NCBI GenBank assembly: GCA_022711465.1
Contig: JAKLEZ010000005.1
Location: forward strand, 1-64,000
Length of the DNA: 64,000 nucleotides
Direction: 5' to 3'
Origin: Planctomycetota bacterium
Lineage (GTDB): Bacteria > Planctomycetota > Phycisphaerae > UBA1845 > PWPN01
Shown here: positions 1-8,199 of the stretch, one piece after another
How the letters are laid out: the number at the start of each line of letters is the position of its first letter
How positions within the stretch are numbered: the first letter of the stretch is position 1
The notes under the pieces: generated by a model
Told to the model about the DNA's origin: nothing
Seen by the model: only the letters and a program-made list of their open reading frames with translations
Databases searched by the model: none
Position numbers and translations under genes: made by a program

Positions 1-143
1 TGACCCCGAGGCCGCTCTCTCTCGCCTCCGCAACCCGAAAACCCCATTGCGAACCTGCCTCACAACCTGTCCGAATGTAAATCCTTGATCAGCCACGCCC
101 ACGAGCGATACTTGCGGAATCGCTGTCCCATCCCACCTGCCCC

Positions 144-172
144 TTGACACACCCGTCCCTAACCGCTAGAAT
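144..172 (+). promoter_or_regulatory. Sigma70-type promoter of the activase operon
   Basis: A perfect -35 box TTGACA (144-149) is followed after 17 nt by TAGAAT (167-172, 5 of 6 consensus bases). Transcription should start near 179 and leave a leader of about 50 nt before the GTG at 230. Positions 1-143 hold nothing else I can recognise. Basis: sequence match only. Confidence 0.75.
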
Positions 173-229
173 CCTGCTAAGTTAGTGTTTACTAGTTAAG
201 CACCTCCCACGACCGGAGAGCTTGGGAAC

Positions 230-3200
230 GTGCCTTCTCAGCGTACAACGCCGGCCGAAGCCCGGCACAAAAGGCCACGAACGATGAGAATCCACTTGGG
301 TTTGGACATCGGCGCCGTTGGCATCAAGGCGGCCATCCTGACGGACCGCACCACGGCAAATGACATCCTGAGCCCCACCGGGGCGGCGGACCTGCTCCGC
401 TCCGTCAAGGTGCCCACCGGGCGGAATGCCACCGTCCTCGTCACCCGCTACCGCCGAACCAAGGGACGACCCTCGGAGGCCGTCCAGACACTCCTCAAGG
501 ACATCCTCGAACACCTTCCCGCCGACCAGATCGCCGGCCTCATGCTCACCGGATCCGGCAGCGACCTGGTCGCCAAGGCCGCCGCGGCCCGACACTGCAA
601 CGAGTTCCAAGCCATCGCCCGAGCGGTCGACCTGCTCCACCCCGAAGTCCGCACCGTCTTCGAGATGGGCGGCGAGACCAGCAAGTACCTGCGCCTGGGA
701 CCAGACCCCGCCAGCGGCACACTCGGCATCATCGACTACAGCACCAACGGCGATTGCGCGGCCGGCACCGGAGCCTTCCTCGATCAACAGGCCGGCCGGC
801 TCAAGTTCGCCGTCGAGGACATCGGCTCCATCGTCGCTCAGGCCCAGCGGGCCGCCCAGATCGCCGGGCGATGCAGCGTCTTCGCCAAGAGCGACATGAT
901 CCACGCCCAGCAGAAGGGCTTCGCCCCCCCCGAGGTCCTCCGCGGCCTGTGCAAGGCCGTGGCCGTCAACTACAAGGCCGCCGTCGTCAAGGGCCGTGCC
1001 CCCGAGACCCCGGTCATCCTCATCGGCGGCGTCTCCGCCAACTCGGCCGTGGTCAACGAACTCCGCGGCGTCTTCGACCTGGACGAAAACACCCTCACCG
1101 TCCCTGAGGCGGCCGAGTCCCTCGGCGCAATCGGCGCCGCCGTCATCTCCGTGGCCTCCGATCAAGCCGACGCACAAGCGGTCCGCGAACAACTCGCCCG
1201 ACTGACCGGCGACCCCCGCGACGCCGCCTGCGACTTCGCCACCTCGCCCCCCTTGAGCCTCGACCGAGTCAGGCTGCTCCGCAACCAGGTGAACCCCTAC
1301 CAGATCCCGGAGAACGGCCACCCCATCGACGCCTATCTCGGCCTGGACATCGGCTCCGTCGGCACCAAGCTGGTCGTCATCGACGAGCAGGGCGACGTCG
1401 TCCATTCGATCTTCACCCGCACCGACGGACGACCCATCGAGGTCGTCACCCGACACATGCGCGAACTCGAACAGGCCGTCGGGGCCAGGGTCCGCATCCT
1501 GGCAGTGGGCACGACCGGCAGCGGCCGCGAGCTCATCGGCGAACTCGTCGGCGCCGACGCCATCACCGACGAGATCACCTGCCACAAGACCGGGGCAACC
1601 TTCGTCGGCGATCGGCTCTTGGGCAAGCGGCCCGAGACCATCTTCGAAATCGGCGGCCAAGACAGCAAATTCATCAGCCTCGAGTCCGAAGGCGATCGCT
1701 CCGGCGACACCATCGTCGTCGATTTCACGATGAACGAGGCATGCGCCGCAGGCACCGGCAGCTTCCTCGAAGAGCGAGCCGAAGAGCTCGGCGTCTCCAT
1801 CAAGGGCGAGTTCTCGGCCGAGGCCTTCAAGTCCAAGGCCCCGATCAAGCTCGGCGAACGCTGCACCGTCTTCATGGAGCGCGACGTCAACACTTGCATG
1901 CAGCGCGGAGCTAAGCGCGAAGACGTCATCGCCGGCCTCGCTTACTCCGTGGTCTACAACTACATCAACCGCGTGGTCCGCGGCCGCCCCATAGGCGACT
2001 GCGTCTTCTTCCAGGGCGGCACCGCCTACAACGACGCCGTCGCGGCCGCGTTCAGCGCCGTCACCGGCAAGGAGATCATCGTCCCGCCGCACAACGCCGT
2101 CCTCGGAGCCATCGGCGCCGCCCTGCTCGCCCGCGAGAAAATCGCAACCACCGGCCAGACAACCCGGTTCCGCGGATTCCGTCTGGACGAGGTCGACTAC
2201 GCCATCCGCGAATTCACCTGCAAGGGCTGCGGTAACCACTGCTCGGTCCAGGAATTCACCGTCCAGGGCGAGAAGACCTTCTGGGGCGACAAGTGCTCCG
2301 ACCGGTACCGCAAGCGGGCCAAGTCCGACCGCAAGCCGATCATCGCCGACCTCGTCGCCCTCCGCAAGGAACTGCTGGCCGCCGACGACCAGGGCGACCC
2401 ACCCGGCGCAACCGCGACCGTCGGCGTACCCCTGGCCATGTACGCCTACGATTTGCTCCCGCTGTATCGCCGGTTCTTCCGCGACTGTGGCTTCAGGTTC
2501 GTCCTGTCCGACGAAACCAACCGCCAGACGATCCGCATGGGCTACGATTGCGTCGTAGCCGAACCGTGCTTCCCGATCATCGTGGCTCACGGCCACGTGG
2601 CCGACCTCGTCGAAAAAGAGGTCGATTACATCTGGCTGCCCAATATCCTCTCCGCTCAGACCAAGTTCGCAGCCCGCGAATCGCACATCTGCCCCTGGGG
2701 CCAGACGCTGCCGTTCATCATTCGCCAGGCACCGGCGTTCAAGGCCTGGTACGGCCGGATCCTCTGCCCCACGGTACGAATGCAGCACGGCCCGGCGGAG
2801 ATGCACGAACAGATGGTCGCGACGGCTGCGTCGCTGGGCGTCAACCGCCGCGTCGCCGAAAAGGCCTTCAGCGCCGGCTGGGCCGCCCTCGAAACCTTCC
2901 GCGACAAGTACCTCGAGGCCGGCCGCGAGGCCCTCGATGTCCTCCGCGACACCGGCGAAAACGGCGTCGTGCTCGTCGGCCGGCCGTACAACCTCCACGA
3001 CCCGGGCGTCACCCTGGCAACCGCCCGCAAGCTCCGCGAACTCTACGGCGTCAACCTCATCCCGATCGACGCACTCCCCCTGGACACCGACATCAGCGAC
3101 GTGAACGCGAACATGTACTGGGAGTACGGCCGCCGCATCCTGGCGGCCGGTAAGCTGATCGCCGACTACCCCAACCTGCACATGATCTACATCACCAACT

Positions 3201-3511
3201 TCAAGTGCGGGCCGGATTCGTTTGTGAAAACTTTCGTACGCCCGGCGTCAGGCAAGCCGTTCCTCTCGCTCCAGTTCGACGGCCACTCCAACGACGCGGG
3301 CATGATGACACGCTGCGAGGCCTACCTCGACAGCAAGGGGATCCTGCGATGGTGGCGAACGTGCAAAACCGAAATCGCGGCCACAGCCTCGTTGGCCGAC
3401 GACTCTACATCCCACAAATGGCTTACGCCGGCTGCCGGCTCGTGGCCGCCTGCTTCCGATCGATCGGCATCGACGCCCAGCCGGCACCCGATTCCGACGC
3501 CGAAACCCTAG
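230..3511 (+). CDS. BadF/BadG-type acyl-CoA dehydratase activase, duplicated ATPase domains plus DUF2229
   Basis: 1093 aa. Family members hydrolyse ATP to inject a low-potential electron into 2-hydroxyacyl-CoA dehydratases or benzoyl-CoA reductases. Two ASKHA ATPase domains follow each other, with phosphate loops LDIGAVG (about residue 25) and LDIGSVG (about 375). Each has the pair of cysteines that in this family bridges a 4Fe-4S cluster between subunits: GDCAAGTG and GRCSVF in the first domain, NEACAAGTG and GERCTVF in the second. A CKGCGNHC cysteine cluster (about 664) and a DUF2229 domain (about 725-950) follow. The start is uncertain: GTG 230 has GGAGAG nine nt upstream; ATG 284 begins exactly at the conserved domain. 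The last 50 or so residues, after LDSKGILRWW, look non-homologous because the frame runs into the next gene. The substrate is unknown. Confidence 0.85.
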   Translation: MPSQRTTPAEARHKRPRTMRIHLGLDIGAVGIKAAILTDRTTANDILSPTGAADLLRSVKVPTGRNATVLVTRYRRTKGRPSEAVQTLLKDILEHLPADQIAGLMLTGSGSDLVAKAAAARHCNEFQAIARAVDLLHPEVRTVFEMGGETSKYLRLGPDPASGTLGIIDYSTNGDCAAGTGAFLDQQAGRLKFAVEDIGSIVAQAQRAAQIAGRCSVFAKSDMIHAQQKGFAPPEVLRGLCKAVAVNYKAAVVKGRAPETPVILIGGVSANSAVVNELRGVFDLDENTLTVPEAAESLGAIGAAVISVASDQADAQAVREQLARLTGDPRDAACDFATSPPLSLDRVRLLRNQVNPYQIPENGHPIDAYLGLDIGSVGTKLVVIDEQGDVVHSIFTRTDGRPIEVVTRHMRELEQAVGARVRILAVGTTGSGRELIGELVGADAITDEITCHKTGATFVGDRLLGKRPETIFEIGGQDSKFISLESEGDRSGDTIVVDFTMNEACAAGTGSFLEERAEELGVSIKGEFSAEAFKSKAPIKLGERCTVFMERDVNTCMQRGAKREDVIAGLAYSVVYNYINRVVRGRPIGDCVFFQGGTAYNDAVAAAFSAVTGKEIIVPPHNAVLGAIGAALLAREKIATTGQTTRFRGFRLDEVDYAIREFTCKGCGNHCSVQEFTVQGEKTFWGDKCSDRYRKRAKSDRKPIIADLVALRKELLAADDQGDPPGATATVGVPLAMYAYDLLPLYRRFFRDCGFRFVLSDETNRQTIRMGYDCVVAEPCFPIIVAHGHVADLVEKEVDYIWLPNILSAQTKFAARESHICPWGQTLPFIIRQAPAFKAWYGRILCPTVRMQHGPAEMHEQMVATAASLGVNRRVAEKAFSAGWAALETFRDKYLEAGREALDVLRDTGENGVVLVGRPYNLHDPGVTLATARKLRELYGVNLIPIDALPLDTDISDVNANMYWEYGRRILAAGKLIADYPNLHMIYITNFKCGPDSFVKTFVRPASGKPFLSLQFDGHSNDAGMMTRCEAYLDSKGILRWWRTCKTEIAATASLADDSTSHKWLTPAAGSWPPASDRSASTPSRHPIPTPKP

Positions 3512-4644
3512 AACTCGGCGGCCTCCACGTCAGCGGCGAGGAGTGCCTCCCCCATAAGATCACCGTCGGCGACTTCATGAAGATCTGCCGCCAACCCGAC
3601 TTCGAGCCGGCCAAGACCGCCTTCATGATGCCCACCGCCCACGGCCCCTGCCGATTCGGACAGTACGCCCCCTACCTGCGCCACATGCTCGACCAGATGG
3701 GCCTCCAGGACGTCATGGTCTTCTCCCCAACCAGCGCCAACGGCTACGACGGATTCGGCGAAAACGCCCGCGAACTGACCAAAAACCTGTGGATGGGCGT
3801 CATCGCCGGCGACCTGGCCCTCAAGTTCCTGCTCAAAACCCGCCCCTATGAAACCCAGCCCGGAACCAGCGACCAGGTCTTCCAGGAATCCATCGCCCGC
3901 TTCGCCCAGGCCCTCTCCACCCCCGGCCTCAAAACCAAAACCCGGCTCAACGAACTGGTCAAACACATCACCCAAATGCGCGACCAGTTCCGCGCCGTCC
4001 CCGCCAGCTACGTCAAGGGACGCCCGCTCATCGGCCTGGTCGGCGAGATCTTCTGCCGACTCAACACCTTCAGCAACGACGACGTCGCTCGCCGAATCGA
4101 AAAATTCGGCGGCGAATGCTGGCTCTCCGACGTCGCCGAGTGGGTCTGGTACGTCAACTGGTACGTCGAGCACAAGCTGGTGCGCAACCGGGGCCGGCTC
4201 AACACCACCATGCTCACCCACAAGATCAAAACCCACCTCCAGCATAAGTACGAGCAGATCCTCCTCGCCCCCGTCCTGGAGGATCTCCGCGGCTACGAAG
4301 AACCTCACGACATCCGCGATGTGCTCCGCCAGGCCGAACCCTATCTGCCCCCCACCGGCTGCATCGGCGAAATGGTCCTCAGCGTCGGCAAGTCCATATA
4401 CCTCCAAAAGAAGGGCGCAGATGGCATCATCGACATCAGCCCGTTCACTTGCATGAACGGCATCGTCTGCGAGGCGGTCTACCCCGCGATCAGCAAGGCC
4501 CACGAGGACCTGCCCATCCGCATCTGCTACTTCGACGGAGTCAACACCCACATCGACCGCGACCTGGAAATCTTCCTCGACCTGGCCAGAGCCTACCAGC
4601 GCCGCAAACGCAGGCAACGCGTCTACCCCGCGTATTTCGAGTGA
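3349..4644 (+). CDS. 2-hydroxyacyl-CoA dehydratase-like (HgdB/DUF2229 C-terminal) protein
   Basis: 431 aa from ATG 3349, which has AAGGGG eight nt upstream. The sequence resembles the C-terminal part of the large fused CoA-activase proteins of about 1400 aa. Visible landmarks are YIPQMAYAG, SGEECLPHKITVGDFMK, GPCRFGQYAPYLRHML and a C-terminal CYFDGVNTH segment, with cysteines suited to a metal or Fe-S site. It overlaps the activase gene by 163 nt in the -1 frame, so together the two genes cover what is one protein elsewhere. They are probably translationally coupled and work as one complex. A frameshift in the assembly is the main alternative. Confidence 0.75.
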   Translation: MVANVQNRNRGHSLVGRRLYIPQMAYAGCRLVAACFRSIGIDAQPAPDSDAETLELGGLHVSGEECLPHKITVGDFMKICRQPDFEPAKTAFMMPTAHGPCRFGQYAPYLRHMLDQMGLQDVMVFSPTSANGYDGFGENARELTKNLWMGVIAGDLALKFLLKTRPYETQPGTSDQVFQESIARFAQALSTPGLKTKTRLNELVKHITQMRDQFRAVPASYVKGRPLIGLVGEIFCRLNTFSNDDVARRIEKFGGECWLSDVAEWVWYVNWYVEHKLVRNRGRLNTTMLTHKIKTHLQHKYEQILLAPVLEDLRGYEEPHDIRDVLRQAEPYLPPTGCIGEMVLSVGKSIYLQKKGADGIIDISPFTCMNGIVCEAVYPAISKAHEDLPIRICYFDGVNTHIDRDLEIFLDLARAYQRRKRRQRVYPAYFE

Positions 4645-4650
4645 GCCCCC

Positions 4651-7074
4651 TCAGCACACCTTGCCGTACGGCCACATCTCGATCCCGCCGTCCATGACCC
4701 GCACCCGGCGAAAACCGGCATGGCGGAGAATGATCGACGCCTCATAGGCCCGCAACGAAAGCTTGCTGAAGACCACGATCTCCTGGTCACGCGGCAGCTC
4801 GTCGAGGCGGCCGCGAAGCGCTCCCAACGATATGAACGTCGAACCCGCCAGGCGAATCTGCTCGTGTTCGCCCGGGGTACGCACGTCGAGAAAAACAAAA
4901 CCCCGCTTCTCGTCAAGCATCCCGCGGACCTCGGCGGGCGTCACGCCGACCATGTGGCCGTCAAGCTTGTTCCGGGCCACATTCGCCGCGGTGATCAGGT
5001 TGTCCATGACCGACGAATAAGGCGGCGCGTAAGTGAGATCCAGGCAGGCAATCTGATCCACGGTCATCCCCGCAATAATCGCCGTCGCCGCCAGATCGAT
5101 CCGCTTCTCGCCCAGCCCCGGCCCCACCGCCTGAGCCCCGAGCAGCCGCCGCGTCGCCCGATCCACCACCAGCTTGAGCAGCAGCATCTTCGCGTTGGGC
5201 ATGAACGGCTCACGGTCCGGCCCGGGAACCAGCACACTGACCACGTCAAAGCCGCATTCCCGGGCCAGGTACTCCGAAAGCCCCGTCCGGGCCACGCAGT
5301 AGTCGAATACCTTGCACACCGCGCTCGCCAAAACCCCCGGAAAACGATCCGAGCCGCCACACACGTTCACCGCCGCCACCCGCCCCTGCTTGCTGGCCAC
5401 CGAACCGTATGGTACGTACCGCGCCTTGCCCGTGATCAGCCCACGCGTCTCGACGCAGTCGCCGGCTGCGTAAATGTCCGGATCCGACGTCCGCATCATC
5501 TCGTCCACCTTGATCGCCCCCGTCGTCCCGATCGCCAGCCCGGCATTCTCGGCCAACCTGACGTTCGGCCGAAACCCGATCGCCAGAATGACCAGATCGG
5601 CCGGGAGAATGCCTTTGTCGGTCAAAACCTCCTTTACCTTCTCTTCACCCTTGAACGCCTGGACGGTCGTCCCGGTCATCATCCGAACACCCTTGGACTC
5701 CAGGTGCTGCTCAACCAGCGCGGCCATCTCGGCATCCAGGATCGGAAGCGGCTGCAGCCGACGCTCGACGATCGTCACCCGGCACCCCTTCTCCACCAGG
5801 TTCTGCGTGATCTCAACGCCCAGAATGCCCCCGCCGACAATCACCACGTCCCGAGCCTTGCCCCCCGCCAGAGCCGACTTGATCCGCTCCGCGTTCTTCA
5901 GCCCGTGCAGCGTGACCACATTGTGCAAACTCGAGCCCGGAATGGGCGGAATCGTCGGAACCGAACCGGTGGTCAGAATCAGCTTGTCATAGACCAGCGC
6001 CGACTCGGCCCCGGACACGCCATCCCGCACCCGAACGGTATGCTCGGCCGGGTCAATGGCCAACGCTTCGGTCTGATTCATCACCCGCACGTTCTTGATG
6101 CTCTGAAAAAACACCGGATCCCGGACCGCGCCCGCCGGCGTGCTCAGCAGCCCGCGAGGATCACCCACCACCCCGGACATGTAGTACGGAAGCCCGCACC
6201 CGGCACAGGCCAGAAACTGGCTCTGCTCCACAATCGTCACCTCCGCGTCGGGCATGAGGCGGATGATCTTGGACGCCGCCTTCGGCCCAGCCACCGAACC
6301 GCCGACAATGACCACCCGTAAACGTGCAGGCATCGGCGTTCCTCCCGCCTGGGCAGCCGGAGCTTGATCCGGCCGCGGCAGACGCAGAACAATGCGCGCC
6401 CCCCCAAACTCCGACGACTCGACCCAGACCCTCCCACCAGCCGCTTCCACCGCCGACTTCACAAACGCCAGGCCAAGCCCCGTCCCCAACCGGGCCGAAC
6501 CCGTCGCCCTCGCCGTGCGATGGAACGGCTCAAACACCCTTTCCCGGTCAGCGGCCGCAATCCCCACCCCGGAATCCGACACCGCTAGCAGCACCCCGCC
6601 ACCACCCGCCTCCGGCGACAGGCTCACCACCACCCGCCCGTGCTCCGGCGTGTACTTGAAGGCATTGCTCAACAGGGCGTCGAGAACCTCCGTCATCGCC
6701 GGCTCGTAGCCCCGCACCACCGCCGACTCGTCCCCAACGTCCAGGGCCAGACTCACGTGCGCCCGGCGCGACTCCTCGACATGACGCGGCCAGACCCTCC
6801 GAATCAGGGCGGCCAGGTCGGCCGTGCTCGTCACCGCCAGCTGCGAGTCGCTCGCCCGGGCAATGGCCAGCATGCGCTCCGCCGCCCCAAGCGCCTGCTC
6901 ACACCGGGCCAGGGCCTTGCTCACCAAATCCTTCTGCTGCTCATTGAGCGGGCCGACAAACTCGCCGAGTAACGTCTTGAGCAACATGGCCGCCGTGGCC
7001 ACCGGCCCCTTCAGCTGGTGGGCAACCAGCAACGCGTACTTCAATCGCTCAAACTGACTCTCCTCGGCAGACAT
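4651..7074 (-). CDS. Histidine kinase fused to CoA-disulfide-reductase-like flavoprotein with C-terminal rhodanese domain
   Basis: 807 aa from ATG 7074 (GAGGAG eight nt upstream). Residues 1-245 form a short kinase with no sensor domain: H-box AHQLKGP with His19, N-box SNAFKYTPEHG, G1 box DSGVGIAA and G2 box GTGLGLAF. Residues 248-700 are a class I pyridine-nucleotide-disulfide oxidoreductase: FAD motif VVIVGGSVAGPKA, NAD motif VVIVGGGILGVEI and active-site segment CAGCGLPYYMSG. The second Cys of that segment aligns with the catalytic Cys of CoA-disulfide reductases and NADH oxidases. A rhodanese domain closes the protein, but its active loop reads VVFSKLSLRAY, so the catalytic Cys is missing. 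Both halves look intact. Redox sensing through the flavoprotein is an inference. It converges with the upstream dehydratase gene, 6 nt away. Confidence 0.85.
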   Translation of the reverse strand: MSAEESQFERLKYALLVAHQLKGPVATAAMLLKTLLGEFVGPLNEQQKDLVSKALARCEQALGAAERMLAIARASDSQLAVTSTADLAALIRRVWPRHVEESRRAHVSLALDVGDESAVVRGYEPAMTEVLDALLSNAFKYTPEHGRVVVSLSPEAGGGGVLLAVSDSGVGIAAADRERVFEPFHRTARATGSARLGTGLGLAFVKSAVEAAGGRVWVESSEFGGARIVLRLPRPDQAPAAQAGGTPMPARLRVVIVGGSVAGPKAASKIIRLMPDAEVTIVEQSQFLACAGCGLPYYMSGVVGDPRGLLSTPAGAVRDPVFFQSIKNVRVMNQTEALAIDPAEHTVRVRDGVSGAESALVYDKLILTTGSVPTIPPIPGSSLHNVVTLHGLKNAERIKSALAGGKARDVVIVGGGILGVEITQNLVEKGCRVTIVERRLQPLPILDAEMAALVEQHLESKGVRMMTGTTVQAFKGEEKVKEVLTDKGILPADLVILAIGFRPNVRLAENAGLAIGTTGAIKVDEMMRTSDPDIYAAGDCVETRGLITGKARYVPYGSVASKQGRVAAVNVCGGSDRFPGVLASAVCKVFDYCVARTGLSEYLARECGFDVVSVLVPGPDREPFMPNAKMLLLKLVVDRATRRLLGAQAVGPGLGEKRIDLAATAIIAGMTVDQIACLDLTYAPPYSSVMDNLITAANVARNKLDGHMVGVTPAEVRGMLDEKRGFVFLDVRTPGEHEQIRLAGSTFISLGALRGRLDELPRDQEIVVFSKLSLRAYEASIILRHAGFRRVRVMDGGIEMWPYGKVC
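6331..6346 (-). promoter_or_regulatory. Internal Shine-Dalgarno and ATG at the kinase-reductase junction
   Basis: On the minus strand GGGAGG (6346-6341) lies seven nt before an in-frame ATG (6333-6331) exactly at the domain boundary. Starting there would give a 560-aa protein, the usual size of a stand-alone CoA-disulfide reductase with rhodanese tail. Two products, a fusion and a free reductase, are therefore possible. Basis: sequence; use of the site is inferred. Confidence 0.5.
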
Positions 7075-7215
7075 GCCCGCATCTCCTCGGCCGAAAGAAC
7101 GAGCCCATTGTAGCGGCCAACGTGAACTGAAGGCAAAAGAGGAAAGCGCGGCCATCAGGGATCAACAATCAACACTCGGCATTCAGTATCCGGCAAAGCC
7201 CGCATCGCTCATCGC

Positions 7216-7262
7216 TCTGATTGCGGACCGCTACCCGCTACCCGCTACCCGCCGACCGCTAC
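7216..7262. repeat. Short tandem repeat of the CGCTACC/CGCTGACC family
   Basis: GACCGCTACCCGCTACCCGC and flanking units form a run of 7-nt CGCTACC-like steps in the 273-nt gap between the divergent kinase-fusion and LmbE genes. Related runs occur at 8119-8182, 13872-13930 and 16176-16212. The rest of this gap shows no clear promoter. Confidence 0.6.
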
Positions 7263-7347
7263 ACCCCATTCCCGATCCCTTGCTTTTCTCCTCCCCTTCC
7301 GTTACCAAGATCGGTTTTTGAGCTCTGGCTCGAGGGAGTGAAATCGC

Positions 7348-8100
7348 ATGGCCAACACCGTCCTGGCTTTCATGGCCCATCCGGATGACGTCGAGTTCAA
7401 GTGCGCCGGCACGCTCGCCCGCCTTAAACAGGAGGCCAGCTGCCGAATCGTCATCGCGACCGCGACCAGCGGCGACTGCGGCTCCGTCCAGTACCCACCA
7501 CAGGAGATCGCCCGGATCCGTCACCAGGAGGCCAGACAATCGGCCGCCATCCTCGACGCCGACTACTACTGCGCCGGATCGGTCGACCTGCTGATCGTCT
7601 ATGACCAGAACACCATCCGCCGCTTCACCGAGATCGTCCGCAAGGCCCGACCGGACATCGTCATCACCGCTCCCCCGGCCGACTACCTCATCGACCACGA
7701 AATGACCAGCCACCTGGTCCGCACCGCTTGCTTCGCCGCCCCCGCCCCCAATTTCCTTACCTACGACATCGACCCGGCCAAGCCCATCCCGGCCGTCCCT
7801 CACCTCTACTACTGCGACGCCGTCGATCACAAGGACATCCACGGCCAGCCGTTCCAGAGCACCTTCGTCGTCGATATCACCGCTGTGCAACCCACCAAGG
7901 AGAAAATGCTCGCCTGCCACGCCTCCCAGCGCGACTGGCTCCGGGCTCACCATGGAATCGACGAGTATATGGATATGATGCGCCGCGCCGACGCAACCAA
8001 TGGCCGGCTGATCAACCGACCCGCCGGCGAAGCCTTCCGCATGCACGCCGGTCACGGCTACCCGCAGGACAATCTCATCACCGCATTGCTCAAGATGTGA
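7348..8100 (+). CDS. PIG-L/LmbE-family zinc deacetylase
   Basis: 250 aa. LmbE-family enzymes remove acetyl groups from N-acetylglucosaminyl conjugates, for example in mycothiol, bacillithiol and glycolipid pathways. The N-terminus carries the zinc motif AHPDD (residues 10-14) in a Rossmann-like strand. The third ligand region follows as IDHEMTSHLV (about 115). The length fits the family. GAGGGAG lies eight nt upstream of the ATG. No partner glycosyltransferase is nearby, so the substrate cannot be named. The gene stands alone and converges on the pseudopilin operon. Confidence 0.8.
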   Translation: MANTVLAFMAHPDDVEFKCAGTLARLKQEASCRIVIATATSGDCGSVQYPPQEIARIRHQEARQSAAILDADYYCAGSVDLLIVYDQNTIRRFTEIVRKARPDIVITAPPADYLIDHEMTSHLVRTACFAAPAPNFLTYDIDPAKPIPAVPHLYYCDAVDHKDIHGQPFQSTFVVDITAVQPTKEKMLACHASQRDWLRAHHGIDEYMDMMRRADATNGRLINRPAGEAFRMHAGHGYPQDNLITALLKM

Positions 8101-8118
8101 ACACGAACCGGAAATGGC

Positions 8119-8182
8119 GGTCAGCAGTCGGCAATCCGCAGTCAGCACACAGCAGACGCCCAGCTGTCAGCGGCTTGCCGAC
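8119..8182. repeat. GTCAGC/GCTGAC repeat-family copy between convergent genes
   Basis: The 99-nt gap between the LmbE gene and the last pseudopilin gene contains GGTCAGCAGTCGGCAATC and GCAGTCAGCAC units. They resemble the short repeats at 7216, 13872 and 16176. I see no intrinsic terminator with a T-tract here. Confidence 0.4.
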
Positions 8183-8199
8183 CGCCTCCCCTCGCCCCC

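Noticed and set aside
182..3181. 999-codon open frame on the minus strand
   Set aside because: It lies antisense to the activase, has no family resemblance and is low in complexity, rich in Gly, Asp, Glu and Val, as expected of a GC shadow.
3335..3351. Programmed -1 frameshift site between activase and dehydratase-like genes
   Set aside because: No canonical slippery heptamer (X-XXY-YYZ) is seen; GGGG alone is weak, and a good ribosome site explains the second gene.
4720..6321. 533-codon plus-strand frame over the flavoprotein
   Set aside because: Arg/His/Pro-rich shadow frame without a ribosome site; the minus strand encodes clear FAD and NAD motifs.
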